Numbered from the stretch's first letter, positions 39,043-48,795 are shown. The stretch is DNA of 64,000 bases from Rhodospirillales bacterium (GCA_009691105.1 SHVU01000004.1:1-64000); one strand, 5' to 3'. Numbers and translations: made by a program. The notes: a model not told the origin generated them from the letters alone.

Positions 39043-39080
39043 AGGCTAGGCCGGCGCCAGTCGCCGCCTGGCCTTTTTTC
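39043..39080 (+). terminator. Rho-independent terminator downstream of tRNA-Val
   Basis: aaggctaggccggcg...cgccgcctggcct stem followed by tttttt. Confidence 0.6.
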
Positions 39081-39174
39081 TTAGGTCCCGCATCTCGTCA
39101 TGGCCCAGTCATCACCGCGTCACGCCGCGGTGACCCTGCTCCCCTAGCCTCCGGCGACCCGAACCCGAGGAGGC

Positions 39175-39830
39175 GTGCGCGTGGATCCCCATATCGTCAA
39201 AGCCTTCGACGAGGAGCTTCGCCGTCTCGACGACAAGATCGCCGAGATGGGCGGCCGCGCCGAAGCTCAGCTCGCCGATGCCGTCGCCGCCCTCGTCAAA
39301 CGCGATCCGCGCTGCGCCGCCATTCTCGTCGCCCGCGACCGCGAGATCGACGACCTGTAAACCGAGATCAACGCTTGCGCCGTCCGGCTTCTGGCGCTGC
39401 GCCAGCCGGTCGGCGACGATTTGCGGACCGCCGTCGCCGCGCTCAAGATTTCGCACGAGCTCGAGCGGATCGGCGATCACGCCAAAAACATCGCCAAGCG
39501 GATCGGCGGCGTCATTGATGCGCCGCCGGTCGCGGCGCTCCCGACCTTGGTGCGCATGGCCGGCCTCGTCGAGACCATGATCAAGACGGTCCTCGACGCC
39601 TATCTCACCCGCGACGCCAGCAAGGCCGAAGACGTCCGCGACCAAGACGTCGCCGTCGATCAGCTGCACTCGAGCCTGTTTCGCGAGATCCTGACCTACA
39701 TGATGGAGGATCCGCGCAAGATCGGCGGCTGCACGCATCTTCTCTTTATCGCCAAGAACACATCGAGCGCGCTGGCGCTCAGGCCACCAATATCGCCGAG
39801 AGCGTTCTCTGTCTGCGTCTGCGGCTAAAC
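39175..39830 (+). pseudogene. PhoU-like protein with in-frame TAA and late frameshift
   Basis: 'VDPHIVKAFDEELRRLDDKIAEMGGRAEAQLADAVAALVKRDPRCAAILVARDREIDDL*TEINACAVRLLALRQPVGDDLRTAVAALKISHELERIGDHAKNIAKR' (TAA 39358-39360); frame change near 39760 into IERAGAQATNIAESVLCL. Confidence 0.83.
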
Positions 39831-40113
39831 CCCGCCGCCCGATCGGCGGCGCGACGACCAATCGTCGGTGACCGTGCTCCTACCGACGGCCCGCCAAGCC
39901 CTGGCCAAGCCGCGTCGCCTCGAGCCGTAGAGCAAGGCTGGGGATAACAAAAACTATCCACAGGCCCTCTCGTCTTTTCCACAGGCATCGTCACCAAACT
40001 GTCATGGTTCGGTCGTTGACTTGGATTTTGGGGCCCGGGTTCAATAGGATTGGATCGGCGTAAGCAAGCCGGCGGGGTCCTAAGGCCTCGCCCAATCAAG
40101 AGCCCAAGGGAGC

Positions 40114-41667
40114 GTGATGACCGAGGTCGAGCTGAAGCTCGCCGCCGAACCGGCGGCGTTGAAGCGTCTTGCTTCGGCTCCGGCGTTGACGGCGCGGACG
40201 CGCGGCAAGGTCGTCACCCTCGATCTCGACAACCGCTATTTCGATACGGCCGATCTCAAGCTCTATCACAACCGCCTGGCGCTCCGGGTCCGCAAGACCG
40301 ACGGGCATTACGTGCAGACGCTCAAGGCCGATCCCGATGCGTCGGAGATCATGCGCCGGGGCGAATGGGAAGCGCCGGTCGGCTCGGCTCGGCCCGATCT
40401 CGACGTCCTGCCCGATCCGCTGCCGGTCGATCACCGCCTGCGGCTTCGTGCCGATCGGCTGAAGTCGCTGTTTTCGAGTCGGATCCGCCGCCAAGTGCGG
40501 ATCATCGAAATCCACGAAGCTGGCGGCGCGACGACGACCATCGAGGTCTCCATCGACCGCGGCGTGGTCGCGACCAAGCGCCGCAGCCTGGCGGTCTCGG
40601 AGATCGAACTGCAGCTCGTGAACGGCAATCCCGAGGCGCTCTACCGCGTCGCCATGGACTTGCAGCGGATCGTGCCGCTGCGCCTCATGAGCCTCAGCAA
40701 GTCGGCCCGGGGCTACGGCCTCGCCGCCGGCCTGCCGCCCCGGTGGCGCAAGGCCGAACGCATCCGTCTCGACGCTGACGCCACCGTCGAAGACGTCTGG
40801 TTGGCCGTCGCCAAAGCCTGCCAATCCCATTGGACCGCCAACGGAGCGGCGGCGGTCGACGGCCGCAACCCGGAAGGCGTCCATCAGGTCCGCGTCGCGC
40901 TGCGTCGTCTCCGCTCGGCGCTGGCAGTCTTCGCCGATCTCCTGCCCGAAGACCAGCGCGCCTGGCTGAAGACCGAAGCCAAATGGATCGTCAGCGCGCT
41001 TGGCCCGGCCCGCGAGTGGGACGTGCTGGCGACCCAGCTCTTGCCGACCGAGGCCGACGACGACATTGCCGCCGGCCCGCTCAAAGCCTTGCGAGCGGCG
41101 GTCGAGCGGCAGCGGCACCGCGCCTACGAGCGGGCCCGTCGGGCGCTGGGCTCAGCGCGCTACACGCGGCTTCAACTTCGGCTTGGCATGTGGATCGAGG
41201 GACGCGGTTGGCGTGCCGACGACGCGTCCGCTAACGCCGGCTTCGATGCTCCCGCCGTGGCCTTTGCGACTAGCGCGTTGACGGCGCGGCATCGCAAGGT
41301 CGTGAAGCTGGGCGACAACTTCGCCGAGCTCTCGGCCCAGGATCTCCACAAAGTCCGTCTGGCGCTCAAGAAGCTTCGCTACGCCGCTGAGTTCTTCCGC
41401 TCGTTGCATCGCAAGCGCGAGGTCGCGTCGTATCTGAAACGGCTGACCCGTCTTCAAGACGATCTCGGCCGTTACAACGACGTTGCCGTGACCGAAACTC
41501 TTTTGAAGCCGCGTCGTATCGGCGGTCGCGATGGAAGCGACGTCGTCGAAGCGGCGACGGCCGTGATCGCGCTGCATCACCGCCGTCTCAAGGATGGCGA
41601 AAAAGCCCTCCGTCGCGCCTGGCGCAACTTCGTCCACGCCCAGCCGTTCTGGAGCGACGAAGCCTAG
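40114..41667 (+). CDS. CYTH and CHAD domain-containing protein
   Basis: N-terminal 'TEVELKLAAEP...TLDLDNRYFDTADLKLYHNRLALRVRK'; C-terminal 'VHQVRVALRRLRSALAVF...LHKVRLALKKLRYAAEFF'. Confidence 0.92.
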   Translation: MMTEVELKLAAEPAALKRLASAPALTARTRGKVVTLDLDNRYFDTADLKLYHNRLALRVRKTDGHYVQTLKADPDASEIMRRGEWEAPVGSARPDLDVLPDPLPVDHRLRLRADRLKSLFSSRIRRQVRIIEIHEAGGATTTIEVSIDRGVVATKRRSLAVSEIELQLVNGNPEALYRVAMDLQRIVPLRLMSLSKSARGYGLAAGLPPRWRKAERIRLDADATVEDVWLAVAKACQSHWTANGAAAVDGRNPEGVHQVRVALRRLRSALAVFADLLPEDQRAWLKTEAKWIVSALGPAREWDVLATQLLPTEADDDIAAGPLKALRAAVERQRHRAYERARRALGSARYTRLQLRLGMWIEGRGWRADDASANAGFDAPAVAFATSALTARHRKVVKLGDNFAELSAQDLHKVRLALKKLRYAAEFFRSLHRKREVASYLKRLTRLQDDLGRYNDVAVTETLLKPRRIGGRDGSDVVEAATAVIALHHRRLKDGEKALRRAWRNFVHAQPFWSDEA

Positions 41668-41807
41668 CGTCGTCGCGGCCTATCGGCCCGTTGGCGGGGC
41701 TTGAACGCTCGCATCCGGCCCGTGCTGCGGCCGCTATCTAACGGCCTGATATCCTGATACTTTTCTGTCGGTCAGGCGCCGGTGACCTGGGGCGCCGCGA
41801 GGTGGCT

Positions 41808-42410
41808 ATGTTGCGTGTTGCCGGGCACACGTCGGTCATCGCGCCGTCCTTTTTCGACGCGCGCATCCTGATCGTCGACGATCAGGCGTTCCATCTCGGA
41901 TACCTGGAACGTTTCCTGCGGTCGGCCGGCTACCTCAATATCTGAACCCAGTCGGACCCTCGGAGGGTGGAGGAACTTCATCGTCGTCACGACTTCGACC
42001 TCATCCTTCTCGACGTGCACATGCCGCACATGAGTGGGCTCGAAGTCATCGACCGGTTGAAGGAGATCGATCGGCAGTTCTATCCGCCGGTGATCGTCAT
42101 GACCGGCGCCGACGATCTGGAAACGCGCTTTGCCGCTCTCGACCACGGGGCCCGCGACTTTCTGACCAAGCCGGCCCGCAAAGAGGAAATGCTGAGCCGC
42201 GTCCGCAATATGCTCGAAGTCCGGCACCTCAATCGCCAAAACCAGACCGAGCGCGAACGCTACCAACAGCTCCTCCAAAACATCCTGCCGACCTACATCG
42301 TCGAGCGGCTGAACGAGGGCGAGACCGATATCGTCGACGACTTTCACGACGTCTCGGTCCTGTTCGCGGATCTGGGTCGGCGCGCCCGAGTAGTCGCGTC
42401 GGGTGATCGC
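41808..42410 (+). pseudogene. Response regulator / class III cyclase: in-frame TGA, cyclase domain truncated after VSVLFADL
   Basis: 'ARILIVDDQAFHLGYLERFLRSAGYLNI*TQSDPRRVEELHRRHDFDLILLDVHMPHMSGLEV...ILPTYIVERLNEGETDIVDDFHDVSVLFADL' (TGA 41943-41945), then unrelated sequence running in frame into RidA. Confidence 0.83.
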
Positions 42411-42470
42411 TCCGTCTTTCTCCGTCCCGGCGATTATGCGAACGTGCCGGCGCCACGAAGGAGGACGACC

Positions 42471-42863
42471 ATGATCACTCGCCGCAATCCCGCCACCATC
42501 GCCAAACCGATCGGCCGCTATCACCACGGCGTGCAAGTGCCGCCCAATGCGCGGCTGCTGTACATCTCGGGCCAGCTCGGCATGAACCCCGACGGCACTG
42601 CCGCGACGACACCGGCCGAGCAGATCGAGCGGGTGTTCCAGAACATCCTCGCGATCCTCAAAGACAACGACATGGGGCCGGAGGATCTGGTCAAGACCGT
42701 GACCTTCCTGACGCGCCGCGAAGACGTCGCGGTCTTTCGCGAAATCCGGGGCCGGATGTTTCCCAACACCGCCATCGATCCGGCCGCGACGCTGGTCTTC
42801 ATCTCCGGGCTCGCCGATCCCAAGTGGTTCGTCGAGGTCGAGGCCGTCGCCGCCAAGGTCTAA
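42471..42863 (+). CDS. RidA family protein
   Basis: Shine-Dalgarno aaggaggacgacc before MITRRNPATIAKPIGRYHHGVQVPPNARLLYISGQLGMNPDG; ORF track merges it with the upstream remnant. Confidence 0.88.
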   Translation: MITRRNPATIAKPIGRYHHGVQVPPNARLLYISGQLGMNPDGTAATTPAEQIERVFQNILAILKDNDMGPEDLVKTVTFLTRREDVAVFREIRGRMFPNTAIDPAATLVFISGLADPKWFVEVEAVAAKV

Positions 42864-42935
42864 AGTCCTGACCGTTTAATCGGCCTGCCGGATCCGGTTT
42901 GTCTCGCGCCGGGCGCGGGCGTATGGTCCGCGCCG

Positions 42936-43045
42936 TCACTGGGGAGTAGCTGCCCTCGTCGTTCAGAGGGGAATGCGCCAACATGCTTGGACCTCGGTCC
43001 ATGGCGCATTCGGCAAAATCTTAGCGAGACCTTTGGCTGCGTCGA
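42936..43045 (+). promoter_or_regulatory. yybP-ykoY (Mn2+-sensing) riboswitch
   Basis: 'ggggagtagctgcc' near the 5' end, perfect 10-bp helix gaatgcgcca/tggcgcattc enclosing 'acatgcttggacctcggtcca', and 3' 'gcgagacctttggctgc'; lies before a GDT1-type gene. Confidence 0.88.
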
Positions 43046-43053
43046 ATTTCACC

Positions 43054-43099
43054 GGAGTCGGGTGGGTCGGCGTGCCAATGGTCATCACCACCCGGCTCC
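43054..43099 (+). promoter_or_regulatory. Candidate riboswitch expression-platform hairpin
   Basis: ggagtcgggtgg / ccacccggctcc 12-bp stem (one G.U) between the aptamer and the GDT1 start. Confidence 0.5.
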
Positions 43100-43114
43100 A
43101 CATCGTGACGTTTC

Positions 43115-43652
43115 ATGTGCGCGTTTCTCACGTCGGCCGGCCTCATCGCCGTCGCCGAGATCGGAGACAAAACCCAGCTACGCGCGCTGATGCTGGCGAC
43201 CCGCTATCTGGCGCCGTTGGCGATCACGCTTGGCATTCTCGTCGCGACGACTCTCAACCATCTGTTCGCGGCGTGGACTGGCGCGTTGGTCGCCGACCCG
43301 GTCGGGCCAGAGGCGATGCGCTGGATCCTCGGCCTCGCGTTTCTGGCGATGGCGGCCTGGGTTCTCCGTCCCGACAAGGCCGATAGCGGCGGCGGTGGCG
43401 TTCTTCCCGGTCGAGATCGGCGACAAGACGCAACTCGCGACCGTGGCCTTGACGGCGCAATTCAACGCGGTCGTTCTCGTCGCGCTCGGGACCACAGTCG
43501 GCATGATGATCGTCGATGCGCCGGTCGTGTGGTTCGGCGCGACGGCGACCAATCGACTGCCGCTGCGGGCGGTCCGCCTGGTCGCCTCGATGCTGTTCGC
43601 CCTCACCGGGCTCGCCATCCCCCTGACGCTCGACATCGCGATGTTCGGCTAA
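43115..43652 (+). pseudogene. TMEM165/GDT1 (UPF0016) family membrane protein, frameshifted with short linker deletion
   Basis: First repeat 'AEIGDKTQLRALMLATRYLAPLAITLGILVATTLNH' and second repeat 'VAFFPVEIGDKTQLATVALTAQ' are in different frames; shift at about 43383-43392. Confidence 0.85.
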
Positions 43653-43734
43653 GGGCCGTGGAGCGGCTGTTGTCACCGCGGCGTCACATGCTAGGGTCGC
43701 GGAGCTTCTCACCCTGCGGTCCAGCCTTGGTTCC

Positions 43735-44454
43735 ATGACCCTTACCCGCGAAAGCATCAAGGACGGCCTGATCCTGAAGATGGTCGCCAAGGGCGACCAG
43801 TCGACGATTGTCCTGACCGAAGAACAGCGCGACGCGTCGCGTCACGCCTTGCTCGATCGGGTCCGTCCGGGTAGCGATGTCTGGGTCTTCGGCTACGGAT
43901 CGCTGATCTGGAATCCGGCGTTTCATTTTCGCGAAAAGCGCGTCGGCCGGATCTGGGGCTATCACCGCCAGTTTTGTCTGTGGGTGAAGTTGGGTCGCGG
44001 CACGCCGGAATGTCCGGGGCTGATGCTGGGGCTCGAGCCCGGCGGGTCCTGCCAGGGCGTTGCCTACCGGATCGCCGCGCGTAAAGTCGAAGAGGAAACC
44101 GCCATCCTGTGGCGGCGCGAGATGGTGAGCGGCGCCTATGCGCCGCGCTGGATGCCGGTCCACACCGATTCGGGCGTCATCCCGGCCATCGTCTTCGCGA
44201 TCAACCGCCACCACGAACGCTACACCGGCGTGCTTGCCGAGCATCACCAGGCGAAGACCATCGCCCAAGCCCAGGGGCGTCTCGGAGCCTGCGCCGACTA
44301 TCTCTTCAACACCGTCGAGCACCTGGCCGAGCTCGGCATTCGCGACCAAAATCTGTGTCGGATGGAAAAACGGGTGCGGCGCCTTCACGCCGCGGCGCCG
44401 GCCGCTCCGACGGCTACGATTCGTCTCGCCCCAAAAACCAGGAGGAAACGATGA
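43735..44454 (+). CDS. Gamma-glutamylcyclotransferase (ChaC family)
   Basis: 'VWVFGYGSLIWNPAFHFREKRVGRIWGYHRQFCLWV...GTPECPGLMLGLEPGGSCQGVAYRI'. Confidence 0.93.
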   Translation: MTLTRESIKDGLILKMVAKGDQSTIVLTEEQRDASRHALLDRVRPGSDVWVFGYGSLIWNPAFHFREKRVGRIWGYHRQFCLWVKLGRGTPECPGLMLGLEPGGSCQGVAYRIAARKVEEETAILWRREMVSGAYAPRWMPVHTDSGVIPAIVFAINRHHERYTGVLAEHHQAKTIAQAQGRLGACADYLFNTVEHLAELGIRDQNLCRMEKRVRRLHAAAPAAPTATIRLAPKTRRKR

Positions 44455-44795
44455 CCATTACCCGCCACCAACAGAACAACCTCATGAGCCGCGTCGTTGA
44501 ATACAACGGCATGGTCTATCTGCAAGGCGTGACGCCCGACAACAACGATGGCGACATCATCCAGCAGACCAAGGAAGTCCTCGCCAAGATCGACCAAGGC
44601 CTGGCCTTGGCCGGGTCGGACAAGTCGAAGCTCCTGACCTGCCTCATCTTCCTGAGCGACATCGGGCTCCGCCCAGCCATGAACAAGGTCTACGAAGCCT
44701 GGCTCGATCCCAAGAACAAGCCGACCCGGGCCTGCGTCGGCATTCAGCTCGAGGGTAAGTGCATGGTCGAAATCATCGTCACGGCGGCGAAATAG
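44451..44795 (+). CDS. RidA family protein
   Basis: 'MTITRHQQNNLMSRVVEYNGMVYLQGVTPDNNDGDIIQQTKEVLAKIDQGLALAGSDKSKLL...TRACVGIQLEGKCMVEIIVTA'; ATGA overlap with ChaC. Confidence 0.88.
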   Translation: MTITRHQQNNLMSRVVEYNGMVYLQGVTPDNNDGDIIQQTKEVLAKIDQGLALAGSDKSKLLTCLIFLSDIGLRPAMNKVYEAWLDPKNKPTRACVGIQLEGKCMVEIIVTAAK

Positions 44796-44820
44796 GGCCG
44801 ATTTGGGCGGGTCGCGCTGG

Positions 44821-44850
44821 TTGACAGGCCGGCGCGGCCTCCCCTATGGT
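44821..44850 (+). promoter_or_regulatory. Candidate sigma70-type promoter for rpmJ (TTGACA-18-TATGGT)
   Basis: ttgaca at 44821, tatggt at 44845, 50 nt before the rpmJ ATG. Confidence 0.55.
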
Positions 44851-44899
44851 GCCGCGCCGCGCAGGCCTGGGGCCCGCGCCGAAACCACGGACGACGACG

Positions 44900-45025
44900 A
44901 TGAAAGTTCGCGCTTCTCTCAAGACCGCCAAGCTCCGCGACAAGGGCTGCAAGATCGTCCGCCGTCGCCGTCGGCTTTACGTCATCAATAAGAAGAATCC
45001 CCGCTTCAAAGCCCGTCAGGGCTAA
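44900..45025 (+). CDS. rpmJ: 50S ribosomal protein L36 (41 aa; absent from ORF track)
   Basis: [41 protein letters not shown]. Confidence 0.95.
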   Translation: MKVRASLKTAKLRDKGCKIVRRRRRLYVINKKNPRFKARQG

Positions 45026-45159
45026 GCCCAAAGACTGGGTTGCCGCGGCGCCCCGGCCGTTTGGCCGGTTGGCTCCGTTCGGCTAGACTATGGGCGGCTT
45101 TGGGTCGCCCGATCCCCGTTCGCGTCAACAGGCGTCCCGCATCCGACAGGAGGCGAACC

Positions 45160-46005
45160 ATGCGCGCGACCGCGATGATGGCTTTCGGCCTGTTTGGCGT
45201 CCTTGCCGCAGGCAGTGCTGCTGCCGCTCCCCAAGCTCTGCTCGTCGCTGTCACCGGCGACATTCCTTTGTTGTGCGAAGGCGGCGAATGCTCCGCCGAC
45301 GTCACGACCATGTGCCTGCAGCGCGACCGCGAGATGCCGGAGCACGGCACGCGCTACACGGTGGTGCCGGAGCCCGACAACGCGCGGGCCCTGGCGCTGA
45401 TCGGTCGCCAAGGCCGCGGTCAGGAAATCCGGATCGGCAACGCCCAGCCGTTCACCATCACCGTCGAGCGCGGCCACCTCGCCGTGAAGTTCAGCGTGTC
45501 GCGAAACCTGATGGCGCGTTTCGGGGACAATCAGTTGGTGGCGCGGATTACCGGGCCGATTGTGTTGACGCCTGAGCCAATAGTCGGCGACGCCCGTCCG
45601 CATACCCCGGTCGATATCGATCAAGCCTTGAATGTCATGCGGCCCGCCGCCGAAAACGTCTTGAAGCGCTTCGAGCGGAATCTGGGCGTGGCGCGACTTC
45701 TCAACGATGCCGCCAACGGCATCCGGCGCGAGGGCCGCACGACGCCGGCCGAACATAGCGCCGCCTGGCAGAACGCGATCAGCGAGCGCGAGGCCGAAGG
45801 CGGGCCGATCCCCGACGACATTCTGAAACGGGCCCGCGAGGCCTATCAGGCGTGTTTGCCGATGGAGAACGGTCCGGGCCGGATCGTCAACACCGGCCCG
45901 ACCTGGGCGCACTTTACGTTCCGCGATTGCCTGGGCTCGATGCACAACGGCATGATCGGCGACGCCAACGGCGCCTACTGGGACGAATATTTCTTCGGAA
46001 TCTGA
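45160..46005 (+). CDS. Secreted/periplasmic hypothetical protein
   Basis: Signal peptide MRATAMMAFGLFGVLAAGSAAAA; SD caggagg; start within ORF 45040..46005. Confidence 0.65.
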   Translation: MRATAMMAFGLFGVLAAGSAAAAPQALLVAVTGDIPLLCEGGECSADVTTMCLQRDREMPEHGTRYTVVPEPDNARALALIGRQGRGQEIRIGNAQPFTITVERGHLAVKFSVSRNLMARFGDNQLVARITGPIVLTPEPIVGDARPHTPVDIDQALNVMRPAAENVLKRFERNLGVARLLNDAANGIRREGRTTPAEHSAAWQNAISEREAEGGPIPDDILKRAREAYQACLPMENGPGRIVNTGPTWAHFTFRDCLGSMHNGMIGDANGAYWDEYFFGI

Positions 46006-46041
46006 CCGGCCGCGCCGGTCGCGGCGCGGGGAGCGACGATC

Positions 46042-47541
46042 GTGAAAATGCCCGTGCCCGACGCCGGCGTCCTCGCGCGCCGGGCCGAGATTGCCGCCGA
46101 ACTGCAGCGCATCCTGCCGCCTGACGCCATGGGCCGGCGCGTCATCGTCGAAACCACGGAACTCGCGCCCTACGAATCCGACGGCCTGACCGCTTATCGC
46201 CAGCCGCCGATGATCGTCGTTCTGCCGGAAACGGCTGCCGAGGTCGGGTGCGTCTTGCGCTTCTGCCGCGACGCCGGCGTCAAAGTCGTGCCGCGGGGCG
46301 CCGGCACGTCGCTGTCGGGTGGGGCGCTACCGCTCGCCGACGGTGTCCTTGTCGCCATGGGCCGGTTCAACCGCATCCTCGACATCGATCTTCACAACCG
46401 CTGCGTCGTCGCCCAGCCCGGCGTCACCAATCTCGCCATTACTGAATCAGTACGCGGCCGCGGCTTCTATTACGCGCCCGATCCGTCCAGCCAGATCGCC
46501 TGCACCATCGGCGGCAACGTCGCCGAAAACTCCGGCGGGGTGCATTGCCTGAAGTACGGGCTCACCACCAACAACGTCCTCGGCGTCGAAATGGTTCTGA
46601 TGTCGGGCGAGATTGTCCGCCTCGGCGGCAAGCATCTCGATGCCGGCGGTCTCGATCTTCTCGGCGTCGTCACCGGCTCGGAAGGTCTGCTGGGCGTCAT
46701 CACCGAAGTCACGGTACGGATCCTTACCAAGCAGGCGACGGCCCAGGCCTTGCTGATCGGATTTCCGACTCTTGAATCGGCCGGGTCCTGTGTTGCCGCC
46801 ATCATCGGTGCCGGGATCATTCCCGGCGGCATGGAGATGATGGACAAGCCGGCGACCCAGGCCGCCGAGGATTTCGTTCACGCCGGTTATCCGGCCGATG
46901 CCGCGGCGCTCCTGATCGTCGAGCTCGACGGGCCGGCGCCCGAGGTCACGGCTCTGGTCGAGCGAGTAGGGCGCTTGGCAACGGAAGTCGGCGCGACCTC
47001 GATCCGCGCCAGCCGCGACGAGGCCGAGCGGCTCCGGTTCTGGGCCGGGCGCAAGGCGGCGTTCCCGGCGGTGGGGCGGATCAGTCCCGACTATTACTGC
47101 ATGGACGGGACGATCCCGCGCCATCGCCTGCCGTTGGTTCTTGGTCGCATCGCCGAGATGTCGGGGCGCTATGGGCTTCGCGTCGCCAATGTCTTTCACG
47201 CCGGCGACGGCAATCTGCATCCGCTCATTCTGTACGACGCCAACGCCGCCGGCGAGCTCGACAAGGCCGAGGCCTTTGGCTCGGAGATTCTCAAGCTCTG
47301 TGTCGAGGTCGGTGGCGTCTTGACCGGCGAGCACGGCGTGGGCGTCGAAAAGCGCGACCTGATGGGCGTGATGTTCAACGACGAAGACCTGAACCAGCAG
47401 CAGCGCTTGAAATGCGCCTTCGATCCCGACGGGCTGCTCAATCCTGGTAAGGTCTATCCGATCTTGCATCGCTGCGCCGAGCTCGGACGGGTTCACGTCC
47501 ATCGCGGCCAGACGCGTTTCCCCGACCTGCCCAGATTCTGA
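46042..47541 (+). CDS. glcD: Glycolate oxidase FAD-linked subunit
   Basis: 'VVPRGAGTSLSGGALPLADGVLVAMGRFNRILDID...GEHGVGVEKRDLM'; followed by GlcE and GlcF. Confidence 0.92.
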   Translation: MKMPVPDAGVLARRAEIAAELQRILPPDAMGRRVIVETTELAPYESDGLTAYRQPPMIVVLPETAAEVGCVLRFCRDAGVKVVPRGAGTSLSGGALPLADGVLVAMGRFNRILDIDLHNRCVVAQPGVTNLAITESVRGRGFYYAPDPSSQIACTIGGNVAENSGGVHCLKYGLTTNNVLGVEMVLMSGEIVRLGGKHLDAGGLDLLGVVTGSEGLLGVITEVTVRILTKQATAQALLIGFPTLESAGSCVAAIIGAGIIPGGMEMMDKPATQAAEDFVHAGYPADAAALLIVELDGPAPEVTALVERVGRLATEVGATSIRASRDEAERLRFWAGRKAAFPAVGRISPDYYCMDGTIPRHRLPLVLGRIAEMSGRYGLRVANVFHAGDGNLHPLILYDANAAGELDKAEAFGSEILKLCVEVGGVLTGEHGVGVEKRDLMGVMFNDEDLNQQQRLKCAFDPDGLLNPGKVYPILHRCAELGRVHVHRGQTRFPDLPRF

Positions 47542-47563
47542 ACCGCCGACGGATCCCGCACCG

Positions 47564-48781
47564 ATGTCCACGCCTCTCGATCCCGCGACCGTCGACGACT
47601 TGCGCGATGTCATCCGCTGGGCGGTGGCCGGCAACGGCGATTTCGAAATCGCCGCCGGCGGCACCAAGCGCGACTTTGGCCGTCCCGTGACGGCTGCCTA
47701 TCAACTCGATCTCGGCAAGATTTCCGGAATCGGTCTCTACGAACCCACCGAGTTGGTGCTGAGCGCCAAGGCGGCGACGCCGCTCAGCGTCATCGAGGAA
47801 GCCTTGATGGACGAAGGCCAGCGCCTGGAATTCGAGCCGCCGGATTGGAGCGCGCTGCTCGGCACCTCGCCCGAGCGCGCCACTTTGGGCGGCGTGATCG
47901 CCTGTAATCTCGCCGGACCGCGACGCATCAAGGCCGGCGCTGCGCGCGATCATGTCCTCGGTTTCGAAGCCGTGAGCGGGCGTGGCGAGGTGTTCAAAGC
48001 CGGCGGCCGCGTCGTTAAGAACGTCACTGGCTTCGATTTGTCGAAACTGATGGCCGGTTCGTTCGGAACTCTGGCGGTGATGGCCGACATCACCGTCAAA
48101 GTCATGCCGATGCCCGAGACGACGGCGACGCTCACCATCGTCGGGCTCGACGGGCCGACGGCGGTGCAAGCCATGACCGCGGCGCTCGGCTCGCCCAACG
48201 ACGTCTCGGCGGCGGCGCATCTGCCGGCCGACGTGGCGCGGCATTCGGTGGTCGCGGCCGCCGATGGCGATGCGGTAACGGCACTTCGCCTCGAAGGTCT
48301 CGCCGTCTCGGTCCAGGCGCGCCAGGCCGAGCTCGAGCGGAGCCTCGCCGGCTTCGGCGAGCTGGGCCGTTTGGGCCCTGAGGAGTCCGACAGCCTGTGG
48401 CGCGAGGTCCGTGACGCGACGCCCTTTGCCGTCGTGCCCGACGAACAGATCTGGCGGCTATCGGTCGCGCCGCGCTCCGGTGCCGAAGTCGCCACCGCCA
48501 TCGGCGCCGAAATCGGCGGACGCTATTTCCTCGATTGGGGTGGCGGCTTGGTCTGGCTCGCCATCGCGCCGCGCCCCGATGCTGCGCATAACGAAATCCG
48601 CCGCGCCGTCGATGCGGCTGGCGGTCACGCGACGCTCATCCGCGCCTCGACCGAGATCCGCGCCCAGGTTCCGGTCTTCCATCCCGAGTCCGCGGCGCTC
48701 GCCCAGCTTTCAGCCCGCGTCAAAGACGCTTTCGATCCGCGGCGTGTCTTGAATCGCGGCCGCATGCGCCCCGATCTCTAG
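47564..48781 (+). CDS. glcE: Glycolate oxidase FAD-binding subunit
   Basis: 'LGGVIACNLAGPRRIKAGAARDHVLGFEAVSGRGEVFKAGGRVVKNVTGFDLSKLMAGSFGTL'. Confidence 0.92.
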   Translation: MSTPLDPATVDDLRDVIRWAVAGNGDFEIAAGGTKRDFGRPVTAAYQLDLGKISGIGLYEPTELVLSAKAATPLSVIEEALMDEGQRLEFEPPDWSALLGTSPERATLGGVIACNLAGPRRIKAGAARDHVLGFEAVSGRGEVFKAGGRVVKNVTGFDLSKLMAGSFGTLAVMADITVKVMPMPETTATLTIVGLDGPTAVQAMTAALGSPNDVSAAAHLPADVARHSVVAAADGDAVTALRLEGLAVSVQARQAELERSLAGFGELGRLGPEESDSLWREVRDATPFAVVPDEQIWRLSVAPRSGAEVATAIGAEIGGRYFLDWGGGLVWLAIAPRPDAAHNEIRRAVDAAGGHATLIRASTEIRAQVPVFHPESAALAQLSARVKDAFDPRRVLNRGRMRPDL

Positions 48782-48795
48782 ACCGATCGCGCGTC

